DNA of 64,000 nt. Origin: Actinocorallia populi. Lineage in GTDB: Bacteria; Actinomycetota; Actinomycetes; Streptosporangiales; Streptosporangiaceae. The position numbers and the translations under genes are program-made. A model generated the notes under the pieces. The model had not been told where the DNA came from. It saw only the letters and a program-made list of their open reading frames with translations, and did no database searches. Below, in pieces: positions 26,343 through 33,620 of this stretch; the first letter of the stretch is position 1, and each line of letters opens with the position of its first letter. Where the stretch lies: contig NZ_PVZV01000005.1 of NCBI RefSeq assembly GCF_002995495.1, positions 372,001 to 436,000 on the forward strand, given 5' to 3'.

Positions 26343-26966
26343 GTGAGCACAGGCAGCGTGGGCACCGGTACGGGCGCGGCACCGGGCGGGCGGGACCCCG
26401 ACCGCCGCCGCGCGCTGCTCGAGGCCGCCGACGCGGTGATCCAGCGGGAGGGACCCGAGGCCTCCATGGCGGCGATCGCGGCCGAGGCGGGGGTCAGCAA
26501 ACCCATCCTCTACCGGCACTTCGGCGCCAAGAGCGGCCTCTACCGCACCCTGGCCGAGCGGCACAGCCGGGTGCTGACCGAGGCGATCAGGGAGCGCATG
26601 CTCGCCGCGGACGAGGCGCCGGAGCGGGTGCGCGGCGGCATCGACACCTACCTGGCGATGATCTCCGAGAACCTGAACTTCTACCGTTTCCTCATGCACC
26701 GGGCCAGGGCCGAGGACAGCGCCACGCACAGCGTCATGTCCACGGCGATGCAGACCCTGGGCCGGGAGATCGCCGAGCTGATGGCGGGCGGGGGCAGCAC
26801 GGACGACCGGATCCGGGCCCAGGTGTGGGGGCACGCGATCATCGGGATGGTCCAGAACGCCGGGGACTGGTGGCTGGACCACCCCGAGGTGCCGCGGGAG
26901 AGCGTGGTGGACGCGCTGACCGAGCTGGTGCTCAGCGGCCTGCCCGCCGCGGCCTTCACGCCCTAG
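26343..26966 (+). CDS. TetR family transcriptional regulator
   Basis: Repressor of 207 residues from GTG 26343. DNA-binding domain at about 20-70 with MAAIAAEAGVSKPILYRHFGAKSGLYRTL; the ligand-binding C-terminal domain contains NFYRFLMHRA and WWLDHPEVPRESVVDALTELV, a pattern of the KstR/TetR_C_33-like group. Its stop overlaps the convergent carboxymuconolactone decarboxylase gene by four bases. It may control the VOC/decarboxylase operon, whose upstream region carries an AAGC-N4-GCTT palindrome, but this is inference. Confidence 0.88.
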   Translation: MSTGSVGTGTGAAPGGRDPDRRRALLEAADAVIQREGPEASMAAIAAEAGVSKPILYRHFGAKSGLYRTLAERHSRVLTEAIRERMLAADEAPERVRGGIDTYLAMISENLNFYRFLMHRARAEDSATHSVMSTAMQTLGREIAELMAGGGSTDDRIRAQVWGHAIIGMVQNAGDWWLDHPEVPRESVVDALTELVLSGLPAAAFTP

Positions 26967-27610
26967 CCCGGGACCCCGCCGGTGATGTCGTCGGCGATGT
27001 CGCGGCTGCCGTAGCCCTCGGGCGCGGCGACCTCGGTGATCACCTCTTCCCTGTCGTCGAACTCCAGGCGCAGGGCCTTGGTCATCACCGCGTGCATGTC
27101 GTACAGGCACGTGGTGTAGGTCAGCTCGAGGATCTGCTCGTCGGGCAGGTGCTTCTGCAGTACGGCGAACACCTCGTCGCGGACCCGGCCTCCGCCCAGG
27201 ACGAGCGCGTTGGTGTAGGCCAGAACGGCACGTTCCAGCTCGTCGAAGACGTCGCTGACCTCCCAGGACGGGATCGCCTGGATCTTCTCCTCGGGCACCC
27301 CCATCGCGCGCATCTGCTTGCAGTGCTGGGAGAAGACGAACTGGCTGCCCCGCAGGTAGCCGGCGAGGGTCTGGCCCAGCTCGCGCAGCAGCGGGTCGAG
27401 CTTGACGCCGCGGTAGAGCTGGAAGCCCTTCACGCAGTGCTTGAAGATGGTGCTGTCGAGAGCGAAGGTGGTCCACCAGTCGCCGGGCGTCCCGGTCGCG
27501 GTGCCGGGCTTCTCGACGGGGTCGACGCCCTCGCCGAACAGCCGGTCGTAGAAGAACAGGACCAGCGGGTCGTCGGTCTCCTCGCGCTTGACCTGGCGCA
27601 GTCTCGGCAT
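26963..27610 (-). CDS. carboxymuconolactone decarboxylase family (AhpD-like) protein
   Basis: AhpD-like all-helical protein of 215 residues. The core has LRGSQFVFSQHCKQMRAMGVPEEKI, with one Cys-Lys-Gln-Met instead of the AhpD CxxC pair, and AVLAYTNALVL and ILELTYTTCLYDMHAVMTKAL downstream. Without the CxxC it is not an obvious peroxidase partner. ATG 27610 starts 11 bases after the upstream VOC gene, so the two form an operon, probably for breakdown of an aromatic or steroid-like compound. Specific reaction unknown. Confidence 0.82.
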   Translation of the reverse strand: MPRLRQVKREETDDPLVLFFYDRLFGEGVDPVEKPGTATGTPGDWWTTFALDSTIFKHCVKGFQLYRGVKLDPLLRELGQTLAGYLRGSQFVFSQHCKQMRAMGVPEEKIQAIPSWEVSDVFDELERAVLAYTNALVLGGGRVRDEVFAVLQKHLPDEQILELTYTTCLYDMHAVMTKALRLEFDDREEVITEVAAPEGYGSRDIADDITGGVPG

Positions 27611-27621
27611 GGCTGGTCCTC

Positions 27622-28188
27622 TCAGTCGGCGGTGCTGTTGCGGGTGAGGTCGGCGGCGGTCTTCGGGGTGTGCCGCACGTCCTCGGGGCGGTCCAGGGCG
27701 CGGGTCCAGCCCGCGAACTCCACGAGGACGCCGTCGGGGTCCTTGAAGTACAGGGAGCGCACGAACACGCCCTCGTCCCAGGTGGGGGCCACGCCGTACT
27801 CGCTGTCGTCGTGGTTGAGGATGTTGCCCACCTCGAGGCCCTTGGCGACGAGCTTCTCGCGGTACTCCTCGAGCTTCTCGGGCGGGACGTCGATGGCGAT
27901 GTGGTTCATCGAGCCGACCGCCGAGAGCAGCTCCCCGGAGTCGGGCACGCCCTTGGGCGCGGAGATCCCGGGCACCGCCTCGGGGGCGTCGGCGAACCAG
28001 AAGAAGGCCAGCGCGTTGCCGCCCCCGGCGTCGAAGAAGAAGTGCTGGCCGTAGCCGAGGGGCAGCTCGATGGTCTTGATCAGCGGCATGCCCAGCACGC
28101 CCTGGTAGAAGTCCACCGTCCGCTGCATGTCGCTGCACACCAGAGCGAGGTGGTTGAACCCTCGCATCTCGAATTCGTTGTTCGCCAC
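27622..28188 (-). CDS. VOC family protein (glyoxalase/extradiol dioxygenase-like)
   Basis: Vicinal-oxygen-chelate fold protein of 188 residues. First motif MRGFNHLALVCSDMQRTVDFYQGVLG with the metal-ligand His, second SMNHIAIDVPPEKLEEY, and a final Glu in YFKDPDGVLVEFAGW. GTG 28188 (residue sequence MANNEFEMRG) is chosen; ATG 28167 is an alternative and the further upstream codons have no ribosome-binding site. First gene of an operon with the carboxymuconolactone decarboxylase-like gene. Substrate unknown. Confidence 0.82.
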   Translation of the reverse strand: MANNEFEMRGFNHLALVCSDMQRTVDFYQGVLGMPLIKTIELPLGYGQHFFFDAGGGNALAFFWFADAPEAVPGISAPKGVPDSGELLSAVGSMNHIAIDVPPEKLEEYREKLVAKGLEVGNILNHDDSEYGVAPTWDEGVFVRSLYFKDPDGVLVEFAGWTRALDRPEDVRHTPKTAADLTRNSTAD

Positions 28189-28202
28189 GACCACCACCAA
28201 GT

Positions 28203-28214
28203 AAGCGATTGCTT
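28203..28214. promoter_or_regulatory. putative TetR-type operator (AAGC-GATT-GCTT)
   Basis: Palindromic halves AAGC and GCTT around GATT, 15 bases upstream of the VOC start. AAGC/GCTT arms are common in TetR-family operators, and a TetR gene (26343) flanks this operon. The site is short, so chance cannot be excluded. Confidence 0.45.
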
Positions 28215-28272
28215 TTCCCCCATCCTGACAGGAACCATGCCGTGGCAAAACCCTGTCGGGGGACGTTCCTGC

Positions 28273-28301
28273 TCGACCGCGGCCCCGCCGGGCGATAACC
28301 T
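28273..28301 (+). promoter_or_regulatory. putative promoter of the tryptophan leader
   Basis: TCGACC at 28273-28278 and TAACCT at 28296-28301 with 17 bp between. If used, transcription would start at about 28308, three bases before the leader ATG, so the leader peptide would be translated leaderless, consistent with its lack of a ribosome-binding site. Confidence 0.45.
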
Positions 28302-28310
28302 GCTTCCATC

Positions 28311-28364
28311 ATGCGGACCGAGATGATCGCCCAGGCGATCGGCCAGTGGTGGTGGCGTCGCTGA
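28311..28364 (+). CDS. trpL: trp operon leader peptide (WWW)
   Basis: Seventeen-residue open frame MRTEMIAQAIGQWWWRR ending TGA at 28362-28364. Three consecutive TGG codons (28347-28355) sense charged tryptophan tRNA. It is followed by a terminator hairpin at 28397-28417 and then the fused anthranilate synthase gene, the classic order of ribosome-mediated attenuation. GAGGCGG just after the Trp codons (28363-28369) can pair with the 5' arm region CCGCCCTC and would act as antiterminator when ribosomes stall. No ribosome-binding site is visible upstream. Too short for ordinary gene finders. Confidence 0.88.
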   Translation: MRTEMIAQAIGQWWWRR

Positions 28365-28396
28365 GGCGGCGCAGGTTGAGCATGTTCTGAACCCAG

Positions 28397-28427
28397 CGAC
28401 CGCCCTCAGGGCGGTCGTTTCGTGTTT
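28397..28427 (+). terminator. attenuator terminator of trpEG
   Basis: Stem CGACCGCCC (28397-28405) with GGGCGGTCG (28409-28417), 9 bp, loop TCA, followed by TTTCGTGTTT. Alternative pairing of the 5' arm with sequence right after the Trp codons would prevent its formation. Confidence 0.85.
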
Positions 28428-28464
28428 CCGTCCTGAGCCGGTCCGGCCAAGAGGAGACCAGAGG

Positions 28465-30642
28465 GTGGAAAGTCAGACGAGCACGACCTATCGCACCGCC
28501 GGGGGCGTCGCGGTGACGCGTACCGCGGTTCCGGTGGACGCCGCCAGCGAAGCCGAGCTCCTCGCCCGGCTCGTCTCCGCCGTCGAGGTGCGGCGCGGCG
28601 GAGTCCTCAGCTCGGGCATGGAGTATCCGGGACGCTACAGCCGCTGGGCCATGGGCTACGTGGACCCCTCCCTGGAGATCGTCGCCCGGGGGCGCCTCAT
28701 CAGCGCCCGCGCCCTCAACGCCCGCGGCGAGGTGCTGCTGCCCGCCGTCGCCGCCGCCGTGCGCGGCGCCGGCGAGGTGCGCACGGACGAGCCCGGCCTC
28801 GTCGAGGTGTACGTTCCCCGCGGCGAGGAGGTCTTCGCCGAGGAGGAGCGCAGCCGCCAGCCCACCGTCTTCACCGCCCTGCGCGCCGTCGCCGAGCTGT
28901 TCCGCCCCGCCGACGCGTCCGACGCCGATCCCCACCTGGGCCTGTACGGGGCCTTCGGCTACGACCTGTCCTTCCAGTTCGAGCCGATCGAGCAGCGGCT
29001 CCCGCGTTCTCCCGAGCACCGCGACCTCGTCCTGCACCTGGCCGACGAACTGCTGGTCATCGACCGCAAGCGCGAGTCCTACACCCGCTTCTCCTACGAC
29101 TTCGCCACCGGTGAGGGCGCCACCCACGGCCTGCCCCGCGGCACCGAGCCGACCCCGGTCCCGGTGCCCAGGCAGGTCCCCGGCCAGCCGGCGCGCGGCC
29201 AGTACGCCGAGGTGGTGCGCCGGGCCAAGGAGAAGTTCGTCAGGGGCGACCTGTTCGAGGTGGTCCCCGGCCAGGTGATGTACGGGGCGTGCGAGTCCCC
29301 GGCCCGCTTCTTCGAGCGGCTGCGCGAGACCAACCCCGCCCCGTACGAGTTCTTCTTCAACCTGGGCGAGGGCGAGTACCTCGTCGGCGCGTCCCCCGAG
29401 ATGTTCGTCAGGGTCGCGGGCGACCGGGTCGAGACCTGCCCGATCTCCGGCACGATCAAGCGCGGCCGCGACCCGCTGGAGGACGCCGAGAACATCCGCA
29501 CCCTGCTCAGCTCCCTCAAGGAGGAGTCGGAGCTGACCATGTGCACCGACGTCGACCGCAACGACAAGTCCCGGGTCTGCGTGCCGGGCAGCGTCAAGGT
29601 CATCGGCCGCCGCCAGATCGAGATGTACTCCCGCCTCATCCACACCGTCGACCACATCGAGGGGCGGCTGCGGCCCGGCTTCGACGCCCTGGACGCCTTC
29701 CTCACCCACATGTGGGCGGTGACCGTCACCGGCGCGCCCAAGACCTGGGCGATGCAGTTCATCGAGGACCACGAGGAGACCCCGCGCCGCTGGTACGGAG
29801 GGGCCGTCGGCTACGTGGGCTTCGACGGCTCGATGAACACCGGCCTGACCCTGCGCACCGCGCAGATCCGCGACGGCGTGGCGGCGGTGCGCGCCGGGGC
29901 GACCCTGCTGTACGACTCCGACCCCGACGCCGAGGAGCGCGAGACCCTGCTGAAGGCCAGCGCGCTGCTGGAGGCACTGGCCTCCTCCCAGGGCGGCGAG
30001 GCCGCGGCCGGCGAGGCCGCCGCCGAGCCGGAGGCGGAGCTCGCCGGGCAGGGCCTGAAGGTGCTGCTCGTCGACCACCAGGACTCGTTCGTCAACACCC
30101 TGGCCGACTACTTCCGCCAGCAGGGCGCGGAGGTGACGACGTTGCGCTTCGGCTTCCCCGAGCGCGTCCTGGACGAGCTCGACCCCGACCTGGTGGTGCT
30201 CTCACCGGGTCCGGGCCGCCCGTCGGACTTCGACACCGACGCGCTGCTCAAGGCGGTCGACGCCCGCGACAAGCCGGCCTTCGGCGTCTGCCTGGGCCTG
30301 CAGGCGATGGTCGAGCACGCGGGCGGCCGGCTCGCGGTGCTGTCCTATCCCCAGCACGGCAAGCCCGGCCAGGTCCGCCGCCTGGGAGGGGAGGTCCTGG
30401 AGGGGCTGCCCGACGAGTTCACCGCGGCCCGCTACCACTCGCTGCACACCACCGAGGAGCTGCTGGGCGACACCGGCTTCACCATCACCTCGATGACCGG
30501 GGACGGCGTCGTCATGTCCATCGAGGACCCGGCCCGCCGCCGCTGGGCCGTGCAGTTCCACCCCGAGTCGATCCTCACCGCCGCCGGCGGCCACGGCCAC
30601 CGCATCATCGCCAACGTCCTGCGCCGGGTGCGCGGGTCCTGA
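28465..30642 (+). CDS. trpEG: anthranilate synthase, fused TrpE-TrpG
   Basis: Makes anthranilate from chorismate and glutamine, the first step of tryptophan synthesis. 725 residues: chorismate-binding TrpE part (about 1-510) with GASPEMFVRV, CPISGTIKRG and VTVTGAPKTWAM; then a class I glutamine amidotransferase (about 530-725) with VDHQDSFVNTLADYF, SPGPGRPSDFD, catalytic Cys in FGVCLGLQAM and catalytic His in QFHPESILT. GTG 28465 follows GAGGAG. The fused form occurs in rhizobia, Azospirillum and some actinobacteria. Regulation by the upstream leader/attenuator is strongly indicated. Confidence 0.95.
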   Translation: MESQTSTTYRTAGGVAVTRTAVPVDAASEAELLARLVSAVEVRRGGVLSSGMEYPGRYSRWAMGYVDPSLEIVARGRLISARALNARGEVLLPAVAAAVRGAGEVRTDEPGLVEVYVPRGEEVFAEEERSRQPTVFTALRAVAELFRPADASDADPHLGLYGAFGYDLSFQFEPIEQRLPRSPEHRDLVLHLADELLVIDRKRESYTRFSYDFATGEGATHGLPRGTEPTPVPVPRQVPGQPARGQYAEVVRRAKEKFVRGDLFEVVPGQVMYGACESPARFFERLRETNPAPYEFFFNLGEGEYLVGASPEMFVRVAGDRVETCPISGTIKRGRDPLEDAENIRTLLSSLKEESELTMCTDVDRNDKSRVCVPGSVKVIGRRQIEMYSRLIHTVDHIEGRLRPGFDALDAFLTHMWAVTVTGAPKTWAMQFIEDHEETPRRWYGGAVGYVGFDGSMNTGLTLRTAQIRDGVAAVRAGATLLYDSDPDAEERETLLKASALLEALASSQGGEAAAGEAAAEPEAELAGQGLKVLLVDHQDSFVNTLADYFRQQGAEVTTLRFGFPERVLDELDPDLVVLSPGPGRPSDFDTDALLKAVDARDKPAFGVCLGLQAMVEHAGGRLAVLSYPQHGKPGQVRRLGGEVLEGLPDEFTAARYHSLHTTEELLGDTGFTITSMTGDGVVMSIEDPARRRWAVQFHPESILTAAGGHGHRIIANVLRRVRGS

Positions 30643-30662
30643 CGGAGCGCAAGGCCGCGGAT

Positions 30663-30692
30663 CCCGGTCCGCCGCGCGAGCGGTGGACCGGG
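30663..30692. terminator. hairpin terminator between convergent trpEG and TetR genes
   Basis: Stem CCCGGTCCGCC (30663-30673) with GGTGGACCGGG (30682-30692), 11 bp with one G-T pair and an 8-base loop, between two convergent genes. Could serve both directions. Confidence 0.6.
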
Positions 30693-30709
30693 CGCCCGCG
30701 CGGGGTCGC

Positions 30710-31330
30710 TCACAGGGCCGTCGCCCCGGCGGGCGGCCTGGTCAGGTGGGTGATCAGGGCATGGAGGTAGGAGCGGAAGCCGGTCAGGGTCTGCGGGTCG
30801 TGGGGGGTGCGGTAGCCGGGATCGGCTTCGGGGGCGGACGGCTGGTTACCGCTGGTCAGGAAGCCGAAGGTGCACCAGGTGATCGTCCAGACCAGGTGGC
30901 CGGCGTCGACGTCGGGCTGCACCACCTCCCGTATCGCGTCGGCCAGCTGCCGGGTCAGCCTGCGGATGTAGGCCTCCTGGCCGGACACGTCGGCGGCGTC
31001 CCCCATCCAGCGGTGCATCCACAGGGTCAGGAACCGCGGATGGGCGGAGTAGAAGTCCAGCATGGCGTCGAACAGGTCGATCACCCCCTGGCGGGTGGGG
31101 ACGAAGACGCCGAGCGCCTCGTCCACGGCGCGCTGCTCGGCCTCCAGCGTCCGCGCCACCACGGCCTGGTACAGCTGCGGTTTGTCCCCGGCGAGCTCGA
31201 CCACCCGCTCCACCGGGATTCCGGCGGCGTCGGCGATCAGCCGGGTCGAGGTCCCGTCGTACCCCAGGTCGGCGAACAACCGCATCGCCAGGTCGAGCAG
31301 GTGATCCGTCTCCAAGTCCCCCATGTGCAT
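30710..31330 (-). CDS. TetR family transcriptional regulator coupled to flavohemoglobin
   Basis: Regulator of 206 residues. HTH at about 10-55: LLDLAMRLFADLGYDGTSTRLIADAAGIPVERVVELAG. C-terminal effector domain contains YSAHPRFLTLWMHRWMGDA. Its ATG shares a base with the upstream stop (TGATG at 31328-31332), so translation depends on that of the flavohemoglobin-like gene, giving stoichiometric production. A second in-frame ATG lies six bases later. It probably controls its own operon; ligand unknown. Confidence 0.88.
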   Translation of the reverse strand: MHMGDLETDHLLDLAMRLFADLGYDGTSTRLIADAAGIPVERVVELAGDKPQLYQAVVARTLEAEQRAVDEALGVFVPTRQGVIDLFDAMLDFYSAHPRFLTLWMHRWMGDAADVSGQEAYIRRLTRQLADAIREVVQPDVDAGHLVWTITWCTFGFLTSGNQPSAPEADPGYRTPHDPQTLTGFRSYLHALITHLTRPPAGATAL

Positions 31331-32511
31331 CACTGTAGGTAATCGGATGCGGGAGGTGTCGAGGGGGAGGCGGGAAGCGGCACGCCGGTGCGGGCGGCCA
31401 TGCCGGACAGGGGGTCGTGGCGGACGCGCTCGGCCGGGACGCCGAGCCGCCGGAGCCGGGCCAGCGTCGCGGCGATCATCGGGTGCGGGCCCGCGACGTA
31501 GACGTCGTGCTCCGACCAGTCCCGCAGGCCGCCGACCGCCTCGGGGGCGGTGCCCTGCAGGCCCCGGTGGCGCGGGTCGTCCGAGACGGCCGCGACGACC
31601 TTCAGCCGGGGGTGGGCGGCCTCCAGTAGTCGCAGGGCCGGCAGGTCGTAGAGCCCTTCGGCACTGCGGGCTCCGAAGACCAGCACGACGCGGCGGGCGC
31701 CGTTCTCGGCCAGCGCTTGCTCGGTGATCGCCTTGAGCGGGGCGAGCCCGGTGCCCCCTGCCACGCACAGCACGTCGCGGGCGGAGCCGGGGTCCAGGGT
31801 CATGGCGCCCAGGGCGGGGCCGAGCAGCAGCGTGTCGCCCGTCCCGGTGCGCCGCACCAGCGCGCCGCTCACCCACCCGCCGGGCAGCGCCCTGACGTGG
31901 AAGCCGAGCAGCCCGTCCTCGCGGGGGGCGTTGGCGACGGAGTAGGGCCGCCACACCCGCGGCCAGCGCGCGGACTGGACGGTGAGGTACTGGCCGGCCC
32001 GGAACGGCAGCGGCTGGTCCGGGCGGACGGTCAGCACGGCCAGGTCCGCGCCCCGCCGCTCGTGCCCGACGACCTCGCCGATCCACCAGGAGGGTCCCCG
32101 TTCGGCGTCGGCGCGGGCGGCCTCCCGCATGATCCCGGCGGCGAACCCGTAGAAGGCCTCCCACTCCCGCCGGACCTCGGGGGTCCAGTGCGGTCCGAGG
32201 AACCGGCCCAGGGCGGCCAGCAGCGCCTCGCCCACCGCCGTGTAGTGCTCATCGGTCACCCCGAACTTGCGGTGGTCGCGGCCCAGTCCGTCCAGCCGGA
32301 GCCGCAGCAGCTCCGGTTCGTCGAGGTCGTCGATGATCTCGGTGATCGTCCGGAAGAGCCGTTCGCGTTGCGCGTCCATGGCCGGCGGGAAGAACGCGCG
32401 GATGCCCGGACGCGCGGCGAACAGCCTTCCGTAGAAATATGCCGCCGTGTCTTCCAGGTGCGGAGTGAGCAGTGCGAAGGTCTCCTTGAGCAGGCCGGTG
32501 TCCAAGGACAT
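31330..32511 (-). CDS. flavohemoglobin-like globin/FAD/NAD oxidoreductase
   Basis: Three-domain protein of 393 residues. Globin domain at about 1-140 with proximal His80 in GRDHRKFGVTDEHY; FAD domain with WRPYSVANAP; NAD domain with CVAGGTGLAPLKAI and a C-terminal YVAGPHPM. Flavohemoglobins turn nitric oxide into nitrate using NAD(P)H and oxygen; divergent actinobacterial members may have other redox roles. ATG 32511 is chosen after an AAGGGGG stretch; the frame continues to 32595 without support. First gene of a two-gene operon with the TetR regulator. Confidence 0.87.
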   Translation of the reverse strand: MSLDTGLLKETFALLTPHLEDTAAYFYGRLFAARPGIRAFFPPAMDAQRERLFRTITEIIDDLDEPELLRLRLDGLGRDHRKFGVTDEHYTAVGEALLAALGRFLGPHWTPEVRREWEAFYGFAAGIMREAARADAERGPSWWIGEVVGHERRGADLAVLTVRPDQPLPFRAGQYLTVQSARWPRVWRPYSVANAPREDGLLGFHVRALPGGWVSGALVRRTGTGDTLLLGPALGAMTLDPGSARDVLCVAGGTGLAPLKAITEQALAENGARRVVLVFGARSAEGLYDLPALRLLEAAHPRLKVVAAVSDDPRHRGLQGTAPEAVGGLRDWSEHDVYVAGPHPMIAATLARLRRLGVPAERVRHDPLSGMAARTGVPLPASPSTPPASDYLQ

Positions 32512-32888
32512 GCCGAATTCACGCCCCCTTGGCGCAGGGTTTTCACCCGGTGCGGCGCGCGGTGGCGGGCGGGGCCCCTCCCCGGCGTCCGTCACGCGAT
32601 CGCCTGTTTCCGATCACTTACGGAGAGTGTGGCATCCCAGGTCGTAGAGCTCAACCTTTTCCTATTGAAAAGCCAGAACCACCGCAAGGTGGGATGTGGG
32701 ATGAACTTTCAGGACTTCTCAATAGGGCTCAGTACCATCCGGCATTCACTGGATTCTGGTACGGCTTCCGCTTTTCAAGACCCTGTCCGACCGGCGATCT
32801 CGTGCCGATCACGGCCGCCCGGGGAAGGCGGAGGGGCTGCGTTCGCCGCCGAATTACGGCAAGCTGTTCGCGAGACGGAAGGGACGGC
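32512..32888. other. intergenic region with a lower-GC structured patch
   Basis: 377 bases between the divergent flavohemoglobin-like and amidotransferase genes. The outer parts are ordinary G+C-rich spacer. The centre (about 32640-32775) is visibly richer in A+T and packed with inverted repeats, described separately. No convincing gene; open frames crossing it on both strands have no recognisable protein features. It must hold the promoters of both flanking genes. Confidence 0.6.
32661..32762. repeat. nested inverted repeats, possible structured RNA or mobile-element scar
   Basis: Three nested or adjacent palindromes: CCTATTGA (32661-32668) with TCAATAGG (32719-32726); inside it CCACC-GCAA-GGTGG (32679-32692), a stem with a GNRA-type loop; and GTACCA (32732-32737) with TGGTAC (32757-32762). 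The outer arm can extend with a mismatch (AAAAG/CTTCT). The base composition differs from its surroundings. It matches no riboswitch consensus I know. Confidence 0.5.
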
Positions 32889-33590
32889 ATGACCAGACCT
32901 CTGATCGGGATCACGACCTACCAGGAGGCCGCGCGCTGGGGCGTGTGGATCAGGGAGGCCGCGCTGCTGGCCACCGCCTATCCCCGCGCGGTGGAGCGCG
33001 GCGGGGGAGTGCCGGTGCTGCTGCCGCCCCCGGCGGAGCTGGACGGGGTCGAGCCGCTGGTGTCCCGGCTGGACGGGCTGGTGGTCGCGGGCGGTCCCGA
33101 CGTCGAGCCCGCCCGGTACGGAGCCGATCCCCACGAGCGCACCGGCGTCCCGGACCTGCCGCGCGACCGCTGGGAGTCGGCGCTGCTGCGCGCCGTCCTG
33201 GAGGCCGACAAGCCCTTCCTGGCGATCTGCCGGGGCATGCAGCTGCTCAACGTGGTGCAGGGCGGCACCCTGATCCAGCACCTGCCCGACGAGGTGGGGC
33301 ACGACAGGCACCTGCCGCAGCAGGGGCGGTTCACCCGGCACAAGGTGCGCGTGGCCGCCGACAGCCTGGCCGGGCGTCTCCTGGGCGAGTACGCCGACGT
33401 CCCGACCTACCACCACCAGGCCGTGCGGCACCTGGGCCGGGGCCTGGTCCCCGTCGCCTGGGCGGGGGACCAGGTGGTGGAGGCCGTCGAGGTGCAGGGC
33501 CACCGGTTCGGCCTCGGGGTGCAGTGGCACCCCGAGGAGGACGACGACCTCCGCCTCTTCGAGGCGCTGGCGGAGGCCGCCGCGAAGTGA
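32889..33590 (+). CDS. class I glutamine amidotransferase, gamma-glutamyl-GABA hydrolase-like
   Basis: Peptidase C26 family protein of 233 residues, related to PuuD, which hydrolyses gamma-glutamyl-GABA in putrescine breakdown. N-terminal MTRPLIGITTYQ, GLVVAGGPDVEPARYG, nucleophile Cys114 in LAICRGMQLLNV, YHHQAV and catalytic His in GVQWHPEED. ATG 32889 follows GGAAGGGACGG. The neighbouring genes are not obvious polyamine genes, so the exact substrate (another gamma-glutamyl amide is possible) is not settled. Confidence 0.87.
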   Translation: MTRPLIGITTYQEAARWGVWIREAALLATAYPRAVERGGGVPVLLPPPAELDGVEPLVSRLDGLVVAGGPDVEPARYGADPHERTGVPDLPRDRWESALLRAVLEADKPFLAICRGMQLLNVVQGGTLIQHLPDEVGHDRHLPQQGRFTRHKVRVAADSLAGRLLGEYADVPTYHHQAVRHLGRGLVPVAWAGDQVVEAVEVQGHRFGLGVQWHPEEDDDLRLFEALAEAAAK

Positions 33591-33620
33591 GCCGTGCCCG
33601 GCTCGGTGGCCCTCGCCCGC

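Noticed and set aside
32729-32914. 61-codon reverse frame in the structured patch
   Set aside because: It starts inside the amidotransferase gene, has no ribosome-binding site and its end overlaps the inverted repeats; kept only as part of the unexplained patch.
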